DNA of 20,290 bases. Origin: Larix sibirica. Its lineage: Eukaryota; Streptophyta; Pinopsida; Pinales; Pinaceae. Both the position numbers and the translations under genes were made by a program. Under the pieces are notes generated by a model. The model saw only the letters and a program-made list of their open reading frames with translations, was not told where the DNA came from and searched no databases. Position 1 is the first letter of the stretch; each line of letters opens with the position of its first letter. Shown here one piece after another: positions 1 to 10,446 of this stretch. Location: assembly GCA_004151065.3 (NCBI GenBank), contig NWUY0300030993.1, positions 1 to 20,290 on the forward strand. The letters are read 5' to 3'.

Positions 1-307
1 AGTCAAAAAGGTTATTGATGAGACACAAATCCTTGAAAGTGTGACTTATTTTTAAAACATAAAAAATAAATTAAAAACATTTAATATAAAAAAAAATTAA
101 AAATGTTATGTATTAAATTGTATATGTGTATATTAACTTTTGTTTATAAAAAAAAAATTATATTATCTTTTATATTTTATTAAATTAATGTGACAAATTA
201 TACAAGTTTTTATATTAATATGATTTATTATTTACTTTCCCAATTTATATATTCAACCTAACACATATTTTCCAACATGTATAAAATGATGGTTGTTACC
301 GCTTCTT

Positions 308-437
308 TTTCAAATAAAACTAGATGTTATGACAAGACAATATTACTTGTTTAATAGAATAATTAAAGGTTTATTTTCAAATGAAGTTAGGTGTTCTAAT
401 AAGACAAAATTGTTTGTTTAATAGAATAGTTAAAGGT
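308..437. repeat. Imperfect tandem duplication, period 67 bp
   Basis: Two copies, 308-370 and 375-437, align over 63 bases without gaps at roughly three quarters identity or better. Both start with TTTCAAAT and share the block TTGTTTAATAGAAT followed by a TTAAAGGT end. The divergence suggests an old duplication. No coding content is visible. Confidence 0.7.
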
Positions 438-508
438 GCTAAGGTATAATTAATTCAAATAAAATTTAAAATTAATTGAAAGGAAGGTAGTTTATGGTGT
501 GTCAATCT

Positions 509-559
509 AACAAGCCAATTTTGGTGGAGATGAGATGTGTAATGGTTAATGCTAATCCA
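509..559 (+). repeat. Dispersed repeat segment A' (copies near 13.2 kb)
   Basis: This 51-base segment aligns without gaps to 13180-13230 (about 80% by eye) and more weakly to 13270-13320. The shared core is CCAATTTTGGTG followed by GAGATG-like and ATGGTTAA blocks. Its relation to the tandem units near 13.2 kb points to a low-copy dispersed repeat or the remains of one element on both sides of the retroelement cluster. Confidence 0.65.
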
Positions 560-692
560 AGTGAGGAAGGTATTTGATGAATTTATCTTGAAGTTTATGG
601 AAGTGTTGTATTGTTATGTAATACATTATAAGTTTATAAGTTTAGTAGTTTAGTGTATTGTTCAATACAAAATTTATTGTGGTGATTAACTA

Positions 693-775
693 ATATGTAG
701 TGTTTATTGGCGAATGTTTTATGTATAGCTTATCTCTTATTATGTGATTTATTTTTATAATTTTCTTATTGAGTG
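693..775 (+). repeat. Dispersed repeat segment B' (copy at 12970-13050)
   Basis: The segment shares ATATGTAG, ATTGGCGAATG, TGTGATTT and TAATTTTCTTATTGA with 12970-13050, in the same order and orientation and with small gaps between the blocks. At the right-hand copy the homology begins directly after the A-rich tail that ends at 12969. No coding content is seen. Confidence 0.6.
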
Positions 776-864
776 GGAACTTATTCATGGAGTAGAAGTC
801 ATGTTTTCAATAGATCACTTTAAAGAATATAAAGATAGAGGATCAATTGTAGATCTAACCTAAC

Positions 865-2678
865 TCAAGAGGAAGGTCTACTGGTAGAGGAAGGAAGAAG
901 AAAGAAATCATTCGTTGGAATTCCCAAGAAAAAGGGGGCACTAAAAAGGAATGCATATTGTACAAAGCTTCCAAAGAATAACAAAAAGAGTCTATTGTCA
1001 TGATTACCAAAGGTGAGAAAGAATCTGGAAGTATTTACTTGATTTCCTCATGCTATTATGTTGTTATTAAAAAACATTAAGAATTGGTTGTAGACCAGGG
1101 TGACTCTTTCCAAATGGCATTCTATGAAGAATGGTTTGTGGACTATGAGGACAATGTTAGTGAGGTGTTCTTATGTGATAATTTCCGCTACATATTGTGG
1201 TTATTGGACAAGTACTAATCAAGTTCAAGGATGGAAGAATGCATGTTATCCCTAAGGTGAGGCATCTTCCAAGCTTCAAGAGGAATATTGTCTTAGTGAT
1301 TCAAATAATTTATGTAAGGGTTGGTGTAATCTTCATGAGAAGATTGTGCAAATTGATGCATGGTTCCTTGAACTTGGTGACAAACACAATAATTGGTACA
1401 CTGTATAAGTTGGATGTCACTACCTATCTAAGTGGGAGTGCCAATGTTGCTTAAGTGAAGGTAATCAACAAATATTCCAAGGGAGCAAATTTAAGATCAC
1501 TAAGTCTTTTGCTTTGGCCACTAATTTGGGCGTAGTGGTGAGAACATATTCCAAATATTTAACAACAAGGATATCATTATAGGCCTCGATAAACATATGA
1601 TTGAATCTTTAGATTTTTGTGAGAATTGTGCCTTTAGGAAGCATAATCTAATAAAAAATTCTTTAATTGAGCATAGCGAACAACATATTCTTGATTCTAT
1701 TCATTATGACATATGGGGGACATTAGAGGTTGCATCACAAACAAGTGCCAAATATTTCATCACTTTTATTGATTATCAAGTCTAAGAATTCTTGGATATA
1801 TTTTATCAAGAGGAAGAGTGATGTGCTCTAGGATTTCAAGTAGTTTGTGGCCCTAGTGGATAGACAAATGGGAAAAACAGTAAAGGCCCTACAAATAGAC
1901 AATGGGAGAGAATATTTTTCTAAAGAATTTGACCAATTCTGCCAAATGCATGGCATTGCAAAGAAGAAAACTACTCCATATAGTCCTTGGTATAATGCAA
2001 TTACTAAAAGGTTGAATTAGACTTTCTTAGAGACGACAAGGAGCATGATGTTTAATACAAATATCAATAGAGATTTTGGGAAGAGTCAATTGCAACAACT
2101 AACTATCAATTAAATAGGTCTCTCTCCCTTCTCTTGGGGGAAAAAACTCAAAAATAGGCATGGAGTGGGAGAAAGCCTTATGTTGGACACCTAAATGTAT
2201 TTGGATGTGAGTCATACATGCACATTCTAAAGGAGAATAGAAAAAAATTGGTTCCAAACACCATTAAGTGTATCTCTCTTAGGTATATAAATGGAGTCAA
2301 GGAATATAGGTTATGAATTCCTTTTGAACAGAGGATTGTGCATAGTTGTGATGTAATCTTCAAGGAATACAATTTTGAATATTCTAAAGATAACATGCAA
2401 GAAAGCGCAACAAAGAAGGTATGATTTTGGGGCACAACTTGAGATCGTAAGACCTTTGTAGGAATTGAATGAATAAAATCAACAAGAAATATTTCAATGC
2501 CAAGACAAACATGTGCAAGAACCAAAAACACAAAAAAATTCAAGACAATAGGATGAAAACTAGCCTAGTATTGGTCAATCTGATCAAGAGCTAAGAAAAA
2601 GCCTTCAACAAAGAAGAAGGCCAAATAGGTATGGGTACTCTTTTAAGGATTATTGCTACTTTTGTATAAGTTAAGTGG
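865..2678 (+). pseudogene. Ty1/copia polyprotein relic, 5' half (gag end, protease, integrase)
   Basis: In an intact element this polyprotein would mature into capsid, protease and integrase. An Arg/Lys-rich gag tail (RGRSTGRGRKKK) is read near 868-905. The protease region follows near 1081-1454; its active site reads DQGDSF where copia has D-S/T-G-A, so the catalytic triad is disrupted. The frame IKFKDGR..VRHLPSFKRN is typical of copia. The pre-integrase zinc region is represented by FCENCAF (near 1615). The integrase core has Asp codons at 1708-1710 (HYDIWG) and 1898-1900 (QIDNGREY). A Lys codon (2006-2008) stands exactly where the D-x35-E glutamate belongs. The C-terminal integrase part (GRKPYVGHLNVFGCE, near 2168-2215) and an acidic EEEP linker end at the LINE insertion. 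Many stops and frameshifts are present. Most of gag and the 5' LTR are missing or not recognisable. Confidence 0.9.
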
Positions 2679-2693
2679 AAGAGGAGCCCAAGA
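2679..2693 (+). repeat. Target-site duplication, left copy (LINE insertion)
   Basis: AAGAGGAGCCCAAGA lies directly before a T10 run, which is the poly(A) tail of the minus-strand LINE. It matches AAGAGGAGTCTAAGA at 9555-9569 in 13 of 15 positions; both differences are C/T. Both copies encode the acidic copia linker (E-E-P/S-K), so the duplicated bases belong to the host copia element. Confidence 0.88.
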
Positions 2694-2703
2694 TTTTTTT
2701 TTT
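2694..2703 (-). other. LINE poly(A) tail
   Basis: Ten consecutive T on the plus strand correspond to the 3' A tail of the minus-strand LINE, directly abutting the left target-site duplication. The preceding 3'-end sequence (reverse complement of 2704-2760) is AT-rich and non-coding, typical of LINE 3' termini. Confidence 0.85.
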
Positions 2704-3914
2704 AAACTAGAACAAGGAATATTATTATGTTAAGAAGGATGAGTAGTAAGAACCATAAATTTACAAGCCAATTATAGTTCAAAATACTCTAACTTGTGCA
2801 AAGTATCAACACAAAATTCCTCCTATGTATACATACAAAGAGTTGTGCTTGTTGATTTCACGAAAAAACTTAAACCTATATATATGAATATACTAACCTA
2901 ACATAAAAGTGCAAGTGAAATACATAAAGACATCATAAAATAAGAGAAAACATGGCCACTATGACCTTCCATCTATTTCTCTACCTTGACAGGTCCCTGA
3001 GTGCTTGGTATTTCCAGAGTTGCCACGACGCTTTACTCCATTGTGTCCTCTTCCATCATCTTCGACCCCACACAGTGAATAATCTAAGATTGTGTTCCTT
3101 GATTGAATCCCATTATGATGTTGAAATGCATCTCTAAGTCACTAATCAACTTGGCTATTTCCCCCTTGCTCCCTCACTCTTCTCTCTAAATCATCATGTC
3201 TAGTATCCTACTATGAAATGTGTGAGGTAATGCCATCAATTTACCCCTTCACTCCTTCAATTTGGGAGTTCAATCGATCCATCCTCTATTTAATATCTTG
3301 GATATCACTAAATCCATCCCCCCCAACCACTCCCAATTTGAGGTGTTGGCCATATCAAACATAAATAAAATCTTAAAAGGAAATGGTTCCCAACCAAATG
3401 AAAACGCTTTCCTTAACACACATAATTCAAATCATAACACACAAAGCTAAACAATTAAGCTACTACAACTTTGTCTCCACATTCCACATTTAACATTAAA
3501 TCCTTGCTCCTATCCTACTAGAAAAAAACACAAAAAAGACTACAAGCAAAGCTATTACCTTTTTGCACCATAGAAGGATTCTAATAAACACCACTAGCTT
3601 CATATATTCTTCCAATTGAATGACCCTTCTTCCCAATATCTATCCTACGCTTGGCATTTCCTACCAAATATATCCCACCGACACAAGGAAAGCGTAAATG
3701 GAGAGAGATAAAGGAGACAACATACAAAAGAAGGATAAAGTGTATGATGGAGCCAAGAACATGAGGGAGTGTTATGGCTCTGTCACTTACCATAAATGAT
3801 GAATGATACCTTGTATTGAGATGGGACTACCAAGTGTAGTTTATGACAAGGATTCCAAAATTCAATGTTGTGATATATGAGAAATATCGCCTATGTTCCA
3901 TCATGCTAATAATT
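2704..3914 (-). other. LINE 3' region after ORF2, with a coiled-coil-like coding remnant
   Basis: About 1.2 kb lies between the ORF2 stop and the poly(A) tail. Most is stop-rich and looks untranslated. Between roughly 2945 and 3350 the minus strand gives one frame with seven or so stops. Its peptide pieces show a heptad-like spacing of hydrophobic residues (DIQDIK, RMDRLNSQIEGVKG, DDLERRVREQ) and then a polar Gly/Arg-rich tail. This could be a decayed extra ORF, a captured sequence or chance. A 70-codon open frame at 3581-3793 is not recognised. Confidence 0.45.
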
Positions 3915-6900
3915 CTAAGAGAGCCACCTACAATCTAGAAGACCCCCATTTTGCACAAACACCCCCTTGTCCAATTTAACTACTTCATTGGAAAGCTTGT
4001 TTGCAACTAAATTATCATACCTTCTAACATGTAAGAGATTTACTTCTTTTACCTACTTGAGGTTCCAAATAATTCTTTCAAAGGTTATGGACAGATTAGT
4101 TCCCTCCTTGACAATTTTTTTTCCTTGCATGTTTGATAACCATAAGAGAGTCTTCAAGTATATATAATTGTTTGTATCTAGAGGTGTTTGATTATATCCA
4201 AACCCATATATAAAGAATGAAATTCAACTTGGTTGTTTGTTTCCCTACCAATACCCCAAGAGAAAGTCATTTATATATTTCCATCATAGTCCAAGAGGAC
4301 TCCCCCTGCATCTGCCACCCTAGGATTCCCTTTCGACGCTCTATCAAAAAAAAACTATGACACCTTTGTAATGTCAACCATTCTTGAAATTATGATATGT
4401 TGATCTCCAAACACCATTTTATGGATTTGGCCAGCTTAGAATGAAGGAATTTGAACTGAGGGGCACTCCCAGTGAGAAAATCACTTTCTCATTGTCTTTC
4501 TTGGACTGATAATGATTCCTTGTGTAGCCTTGAGACGCCATGGGACAACAAAGATTCAAGAAATAGTAATCTAGCTCTAATTGTAGTTTTTATTGGAGAA
4601 ATGTATTATGATTCAAAGATCGCTTTATTTCTTATTGTCCATATATTCCAACACATGAATTTAGGCATATCCATCTATATTCTACTGATCACGAGCTTAT
4701 GGAGAAAGGATCCAAGGAAAAAATCTTTCCAATTGAGAAACATATCCCTCCATTGGTATGGAAAAAAATTCCAACTTCAAGCCATGAAAGAGCTTCTTCC
4801 CAAATCGCCATGAATGTAGTCACACTCCATAAATAAATGCCTAATTGTTTCTTCTTCTTTTTGGCATAGTATACATCTTAATGGCCATGTGATTTGTATT
4901 TTATTTAAATTTTGACAATAAGGATAGACTCATTGCCAAGAACCCAACTAAAAGCATTAATTTTAACCAACCTGTCAGAGTGGTAAACTTTATGCCACAT
5001 TCTTGAGGACAAGGTGAGAGGAAACGAACGTATAAGCCTATCATAACTTTCTTTGGTTGTATATCTACCAACCAAATTCCAACCTCTGCTATCTCTAGCA
5101 GAAATGCTAATGGGAATTGTGCCTTGAAGTAGGGAAAGAAGAACTCATGGACATAATGCATATCATGTGGGACACTGAGTTATTTCTAATTACACCAGCT
5201 TTTGAATTGATCCCACTCTGAAATGTCAAATAGACTCTTTATGCCTTTTCTAAATAGTGATTTCTTAAGATCCCTCAATCCTTGTTTCTGGGCAAGGGGA
5301 GGTCTTCCAAGGAATTTTTCATCCCAAAGATTGATTTTTTTCCCATTTTCAGGGATCCAATATAAACCATCTTGAATCAACTTACTTACTAACTTCAATA
5401 GACACCCGATACACGATCCATTTCCTTCCCAATTGCATTGATCCAAACATTGATATCTTGTGCCTCTTATCTATTTCCTCCTAAGAATTTATTTCTAGCA
5501 TTATGCTTCACATGTTTTCAACCTCTGCAACAGTTTGGTACCAATGGCAATATTCATCAACTTTGGGTCTCTAATGCGAATACCCACATGTGATAGTGGA
5601 GCTCTCATTGTTTCCAAATTAACAAATGAAATTTATTTTGGTTGGATTTCCCACCCTGCCAAAGAAATCTATGAATTTCCTCAATGATATTGAGCATTCC
5701 ATTAGCTAGAGGTAGCAAGAAGAACATTAGAAGATTAGAAGAGAGGAGAGGATGGACTTGATTAGGACAATTTTACAGGTTGGATTTAACCAACGGGATC
5801 CCCAAGCTTGAATTTTGGATTTGATCTTTTGGTTGATGTATGTCCAATCCACTTCCCTTGCATTTTTTAAAGAAATTGGTGTGCCCAAATATTTCAATGA
5901 CCATTTGTATTACCCAACAAAACTAAAAATAAGAGAAATTTGTTGCAATAATCTAGATTGTATATTCTAGATGTATATTCTACTTTTACTAACATTCACC
6001 ATTCCCCTCAAAACCTCAATGAAAGAGTCAAAAACGGCTTTAAAGCATTGGGAATTTATCGATGGGATCCTCCCATGAAAACAATATGATCCATGAACTA
6101 AGCATGATTGACAATCTTTACTCCTTGAGCGATGAGAATACTAGATAAATTCCCCTCTATTTCCTTTTCTAATTTTCTATTAAGGGATTTATACATTATA
6201 ATATATAAAAAGGAAGAGAGGGGGAATCCTTGTCATATTTATTGAGACACTTAAAAGAAAGAGGATAGTATTCAATTAACTGACGAATCAATCCACGGTC
6301 TTCCAATACATGCCTTGATCCATTTTATAAACAAGGGAGAGAATCCAAACTTGTCTAAAATTGCATAAATAAAGTTGTGCCTTACTCTATCAAAGGCATT
6401 GGCTAATACAAGTTTAATAACCATGCATTGGTCCCCCCGGTTGAAACTAGAATGAATCAATTCTTGAATTTAGCATATGATATTGTTTGAAATCTGCCTC
6501 TTAGCAAGAAACCCCCCTTGATTTTCAGAGATAATCTTGGGGAGAAATTTCTTAACTTGGACAACTAAAACTTTTGTCAAAATCTTGTATTCAACATTAC
6601 ACAATGAGATCGGTATGGATCAAGCCAAAGGGGAAGGCTTGGACCCCTTCGGAATCAAATCCATGAAGGAGGTATTTGTTGCCCCTCCTACCTTTTCCCT
6701 TCCTCTGGTTCAATTCAACATTCTACACAAATCAGATTTTATAATATGCCAGCTTGATCTATAAAAATTGGTCATGAAACAATTGGGACTAGGGGCCTTA
6801 TCTAGTTCCAAACTCCAAATAGCTTCCAATACTTCTGCCTCAAAGGCTGGGATTTTAAGATATTGATTATTTTCTACACTAATTAGCCTAGGAATATTGA

Positions 6901-8174
6901 GCAATATTTATTCTTTTGCATTTGTGTTTGAACTACCAATACATGTATATAGATCTCTATAGTGATTGTACGCTTCCTCTTTAATAGCTTCAAAGTCACT
7001 TAACTTTCTCTCCTCCAAGTCATTGATTTTTTTATCATTATTTTATTCATTCTATCCTTGGCTTGTGTATGAAAAAGGAAGTGTTTTTGTCTCCCACTTT
7101 TAACCATAAAATTTTGGATTTGAGATGCTAGGTCTCCTCCACCTTGCTACTTGCTACATGAATTGTCATATTCAATTCTTTTTCCTTTTGCAGAACTTCT
7201 TTAGTTATTTCGACCCTTTCCATTTCAAATTGTAGCCTTTCCAATTTTTTTTGTATCTCAAGTATCTTTTTACATGGGGGTTGATACTTATCTTTACCCC
7301 ATCTTTGTAGTGCCTATCTAACTTGCTTAATATTTGTTTCCCAAATAAAAGTAGGTTACCCTTTGAAAAAGTTTCTCCAAGTGCCTTGTACAACCAACAT
7401 TGCTTCTTCTTCTTTCAACCATAAGGGATTGAAGCTCAAGGGAATGGGTCCCAAATATTCTTGGACATCGAATGTGAGAGCAATGGGCTTGTGATTAGAG
7501 GTTTCCAAAAGGATAATTTTGGATCGAAAATTAAAACCTTTTACAAGAAAGGAGTTACGAATAAGAAATATATCCAACCTGGTTTCAATATGCTTGAGGC
7601 CAATCCTCTGATTTAACTGATTATAAACTCCTTTTTTGGGATGGGTATCCACCAAATCCCAATTAGCAATTAGGTCTTCCAGATATTCCCCAAAGGGATC
7701 CCCGACTAAGCTTCCTCCTCTCCTTTTCTTATGGGAGATAGTTGCATTGAAATCACTAGCAACTATGATATTTTTGTTTAACCCATTCTCATGTAGAATG
7801 CTCATTGATTGCTAAAATTTTATCTTATTTCCATATTGAACTGGTCCATACACATTGCAGACTCTTAATACCTTTGAAGTGTCTAAGTATTCTAATTCTA
7901 CCATGAGACAATGTTGATTTTCCAGTTTACCTATTTTCCTAAACTATTTTGAATCCCAAATAGTAGTTATTCATCCAAATGCTCCTATTGCACTCACTAC
8001 ACTTCCATCACTTCTCTTCCAAACTTTTATTAGTAAACTTGAAGCACCAACTACTTCCATCTTGGTCTCCTTGATGAGTAGGAGAGAGGGATTTTCTCTT
8101 ATCACTAGATTTTTTATTGATTCTATTTTTTGCTTGCCTCCCATAACTCTGCAATTCTAGGAGACCAATTTCAT
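3915..8174 (-). pseudogene. LINE ORF2 relic: endonuclease, reverse transcriptase, zf-RVT, RNase H
   Basis: In an active LINE, ORF2 nicks target DNA and reverse-transcribes the element RNA at the nick. The start ATG (8172-8174) opens KLVS*NCR, a SWNCR motif with Trp changed to TAG. Endonuclease motifs KETK, SDFN (Asp at 7752-7754) and SNHKP follow; SDH has become SNH (Asn codon 7494-7496). The linker ILWLKVGDKNT precedes the reverse transcriptase, which has LDKAPSPN, ISLCNVEYKI and KLVLANAFDRV (catalytic Asp now Val at 6407-6409). FMDH stands where F/Y-x-DD belongs (6086-6097). The zinc motif CILCQKEEET..HLFMEC is at about 4816-4878. RNase H runs from about 4348: FDRASKGNP, NNQVE, EDSLMVIK, and NLVANKL, where the last catalytic Asp is Asn. 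Frameshifts are numerous. The stop is TAG at 3915-3917. Confidence 0.9.
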
Positions 8175-8229
8175 TATTTTCTACTTGGGGTTGGATTCTT
8201 CTCTTCCATTTCATCTTCTTGTTTCTCCT

Positions 8230-9526
8230 TGGAGGGACCTGTAGAAGGTATTACGTTGAGAGATTTCTCAATCAATGATTTCCTTACTAAATAATTTTGT
8301 TTAGTTGACATCTCCTCTCATCATTCCTTGGTCAACTTTCTCCTAGGATTTTTTTGTAAAGGTCTATCTTCTTATGTTTCTTCTATGGTTTCCCCTATAG
8401 TTTATCTTGCTTTGGTTTTGGTCAAAATACCACATGGTGTGACCATTCCCTTGTTTTGTAACCCTTGCATTTATTGAATGGGTTCCAAGGGTAGGAGAGG
8501 GATGTAGCTTTCCTCTACTCTTATTTCTTCTATTATCGACTACCTCAAAGGAGACTTTCTTTTTAAGCCGCATCATACTTTTTTCCATGGGTTGTTCCTC
8601 CTCTTGTGCCTCTTCACCCATTTGAGATAGGAATTGGAACCAATTCAAAGAGGAGGGCATGCTAGAAGTCATGATGGTTGGGGTGGAAAATACTACAATA
8701 AATTTTGAACCATTAACCCAAGGGGGTTTTCCCCCTTTTTTAATGCTAACCGAAGATGGGGGTCCGGGGAGCTCCGGGACAACTCCGAGAAAAAACACAT
8801 GTATTCATGAAAACCTTTACATTCAAAATGGTGTTGCTTGTAGTCTAATTTCTACATGTGAGTCCTCCATTGAAAGATTGATTGCTTCTAGTAACCCCTT
8901 CTCTAGATCCGCCTCCACAAAAATACATGCACAAGCGAACATTAGGGGTTTTGGTTCTTATTTATCAATATAGTGCCCCAATGACAATGAGTTACCAATA
9001 GTTGTTGAATATTCGTTGCTCCAACAATGAAGAGGAATATGCATAAGCTTCACCCATACAAGAACAATAGAGGGAACATCTATCTTAAGATTGAATGATA
9101 AGATCCACCGGTTCAAATGCATTCCTCTTGGACCCCTAAAATAAGGCCTGCTTCTAAATATGAAGTCCAAATCCTCTCTTTTTTTAAGAGAAAACATAGT
9201 ATCCCCTCCCACAGAAGTTGTGTTTCATATCTCCTACTAGAAGCGGTTTCCAAATTTTATTTAGCCAAATTTCCATTGCTCTTGGGGAGGGCCATAATCC
9301 CATAAACTGTCCAAATAAACCACGATTGGAAAGAGCCAGAGCCTTATGCTTGGCAACAAGGGATGAAATTTTACCTCTAGAACTAATGCTAACTTTAGGA
9401 ATTTTGAGGGTTGAGGAGCAATAGATGGAGAAGGTTGCATAGAGGCAGCTAAGGCATGAAGATCCTTTATCTCAGACTAAGCAATCTCCTTCAGACCAGA
9501 AGATAATCCATATCTACATTCTCCAT
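8230..9526 (-). pseudogene. LINE ORF1 relic with DUF4283 and degenerate CCHC knuckle
   Basis: ORF1 of plant L1 elements encodes an RNA-binding protein that packages LINE RNA. The first ATG (9524-9526) lies 28 nt inside the element. The frame, with early stops and a shift, reads to GLFGQFMGLWPSP. It then continues through a DUF4283-like core (KREDLDFIFRSRPYFRGPRG, WVKLMHIPLHCW, ACIFVEADLEKG; about 9310-8915). A zinc knuckle should follow. Its remnant near 8790-8826 reads FECKGFHEYMCFFS, so the second Cys is Phe and the His position is Cys. The C-terminal part (8364-8798) is polar and basic, with EEAQEEEQ and Arg/Lys-rich segments, as expected for the variable tail. The end is uncertain; reading continues in pieces towards the ORF2 start. 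Confidence 0.82.
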
Positions 9527-9534
9527 TGGGATAG

Positions 9535-9554
9535 GGTTTTCAATATTGAAAACC
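9535..9554. repeat. Perfect 20-bp palindrome at the LINE 5' boundary
   Basis: GGTTTTCAATATTGAAAACC is its own reverse complement. Its right edge coincides with the base before the right target-site duplication. It may be a genuine part of the LINE 5' leader or a junction product of template switching during insertion. Confidence 0.8.
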
Positions 9555-9569
9555 AAGAGGAGTCTAAGA
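9555..9569 (+). repeat. Target-site duplication, right copy (LINE insertion)
   Basis: AAGAGGAGTCTAAGA matches the left copy at 2679-2693 except for two C-to-T differences. Copia reading resumes directly: EESKTIA, a stop, then ALNGN, the expected acidic linker before the reverse transcriptase. Confidence 0.88.
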
Positions 9570-10445
9570 CTATTGCATAAGCCCTCAATGGTAATAAAAT
9601 CCCTCAATGGTGGAGGATATGAAGGCTCTTGAGAAGGATAGTACTTGGAGTTTATAAGGGGCACCCTACTCGAAGAAGATTGTAGATTGTGAATGGATGT
9701 TTACAAATAAATTTAATACCAGTGGTAGTATGGTATTTAGGACTAGTGGGTGTCCTGTGGCAACCAAATATTGAGGAAGAGATGGCAATGAAACCATTTG
9801 CTAGGGTGGTAGGATGAATTATGTATGCTATGATATATAGTAGATCGGACATTGCACAAGCAGTGGGAATGATAAGTGGGTTCATTGAAAATCCTAGAAT
9901 GAAGAATTGGATTGATGTAAAGAGATGTCTATCTAGCACCATGGGTTTTGGGATATCCAATGAAGAAAATAATGTTGTTGAAATAAAAATTTTTGGTTTG
10001 CATGATTATGTGGATGCAAAATGGGCAGATTTAAATGACATAAAATCTACTAGTGCCTATGTATTTACCTTATTTGGGAGAGCAATCAACTAGATAAGAA
10101 AAAGGAAAACCATTATTGCCTTATCTAGTATTGAAGTAGAATACATAGTTGCTTTCGAGTCTTCCAAGGAAGTGATATAGTTAAGGAGTTTATTTGAGGA
10201 CACTGGATTCAATCATGGACAATTGGTTATTCATTGAAATAGTGAACATGTTATATCTTTAGCGAATATTCCTACTTCCAGTGTAGGGAGAAAGCATCTA
10301 TAAGTACAATTGTGTGAGAGAAATGGTAGATAACAACATAGTTATCTTGAAGAAATGCAAAAATCCAAAAATATTAGACGTATTCAATGGAGATAAATTC
10401 ACTTGGTGCAAGGATTCCATTGGATTATTACACTTGAAAAGTTGA
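9570..10445 (+). pseudogene. Ty1/copia polyprotein relic, 3' half (reverse transcriptase edge and RNase H)
   Basis: This continues the polyprotein interrupted by the LINE. MVEDMKALEKDSTWSL (from 9607) and DCEWMFTNKFN are the start of a copia reverse transcriptase. Soon after (about 9725-9745) the text jumps to the end of that domain: FARVVG, then MYAMIYSRSDIAQAVGMISG from 9821. The whole catalytic core with Y-V-D-D is therefore gone, an internal deletion of roughly 0.7 kb against a normal copia pol. RNase H follows: HDYVDAKWADLNDIKSTSAY, SSIEVEYIVAFESSKE, and H-stop-NSEHVISLAN, where the usual CD is now stop-Asn. It ends DSIGLLHLK-like, with TGA at 10443-10445. Stops and frameshifts are frequent. 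Confidence 0.9.
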
Positions 10446-10446
10446 T

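Larger units (their letters stand above)
1..860. other. AT-rich spacer without a recognisable gene
   Basis: No convincing coding frame was found on either strand. The stretch is strongly AT-rich, with A and T runs in the first 250 bases. It holds an imperfect tandem duplication (308-437) and two short segments that recur near 13 kb (509-559 and 693-775). A 5' LTR for the copia relic that follows was looked for here and not found: nothing resembles the sequence starting at 10462, and no tRNA-primer-binding motif was seen. Confidence 0.6.
2694..9554 (-). mobile_element. Near full-length plant L1-type LINE, minus strand, inserted in the copia element
   Basis: This 6861-bp element reads on the minus strand. 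From its 5' end it has a leader of about 28 nt, ORF1 with DUF4283 and a degenerate zinc knuckle, then ORF2 with apurinic-type endonuclease, reverse transcriptase, zf-RVT and RNase H. A 3' region of about 1.2 kb follows, ending in a tract of ten A (T10 at 2694-2703 on the plus strand). A 15-bp target-site duplication brackets it, and copia coding sequence resumes directly outside. Order and domains fit the plant L1 clade carrying an RNase H domain. It is inactive: frameshifts, stops and lost active-site residues occur throughout. The 5' end falls on a 20-base perfect palindrome, so the exact 5' boundary may include a few non-element bases. Confidence 0.9.

Noticed and set aside
2178-2543. 121-codon open frame on the minus strand
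   Set aside because: It lies opposite the copia integrase C-terminal region, whose plus-strand peptides are clearly recognisable; the minus frame has no family-like motifs.
4472-4813. 113-codon plus-strand open frame
   Set aside because: It is antisense to the LINE ORF2 part between zf-RVT and RNase H, which reads convincingly on the minus strand.
8659-8973. 104-codon plus-strand open frame
   Set aside because: Antisense shadow of LINE ORF1, where DUF4283 and the zinc-knuckle remnant are read on the minus strand.
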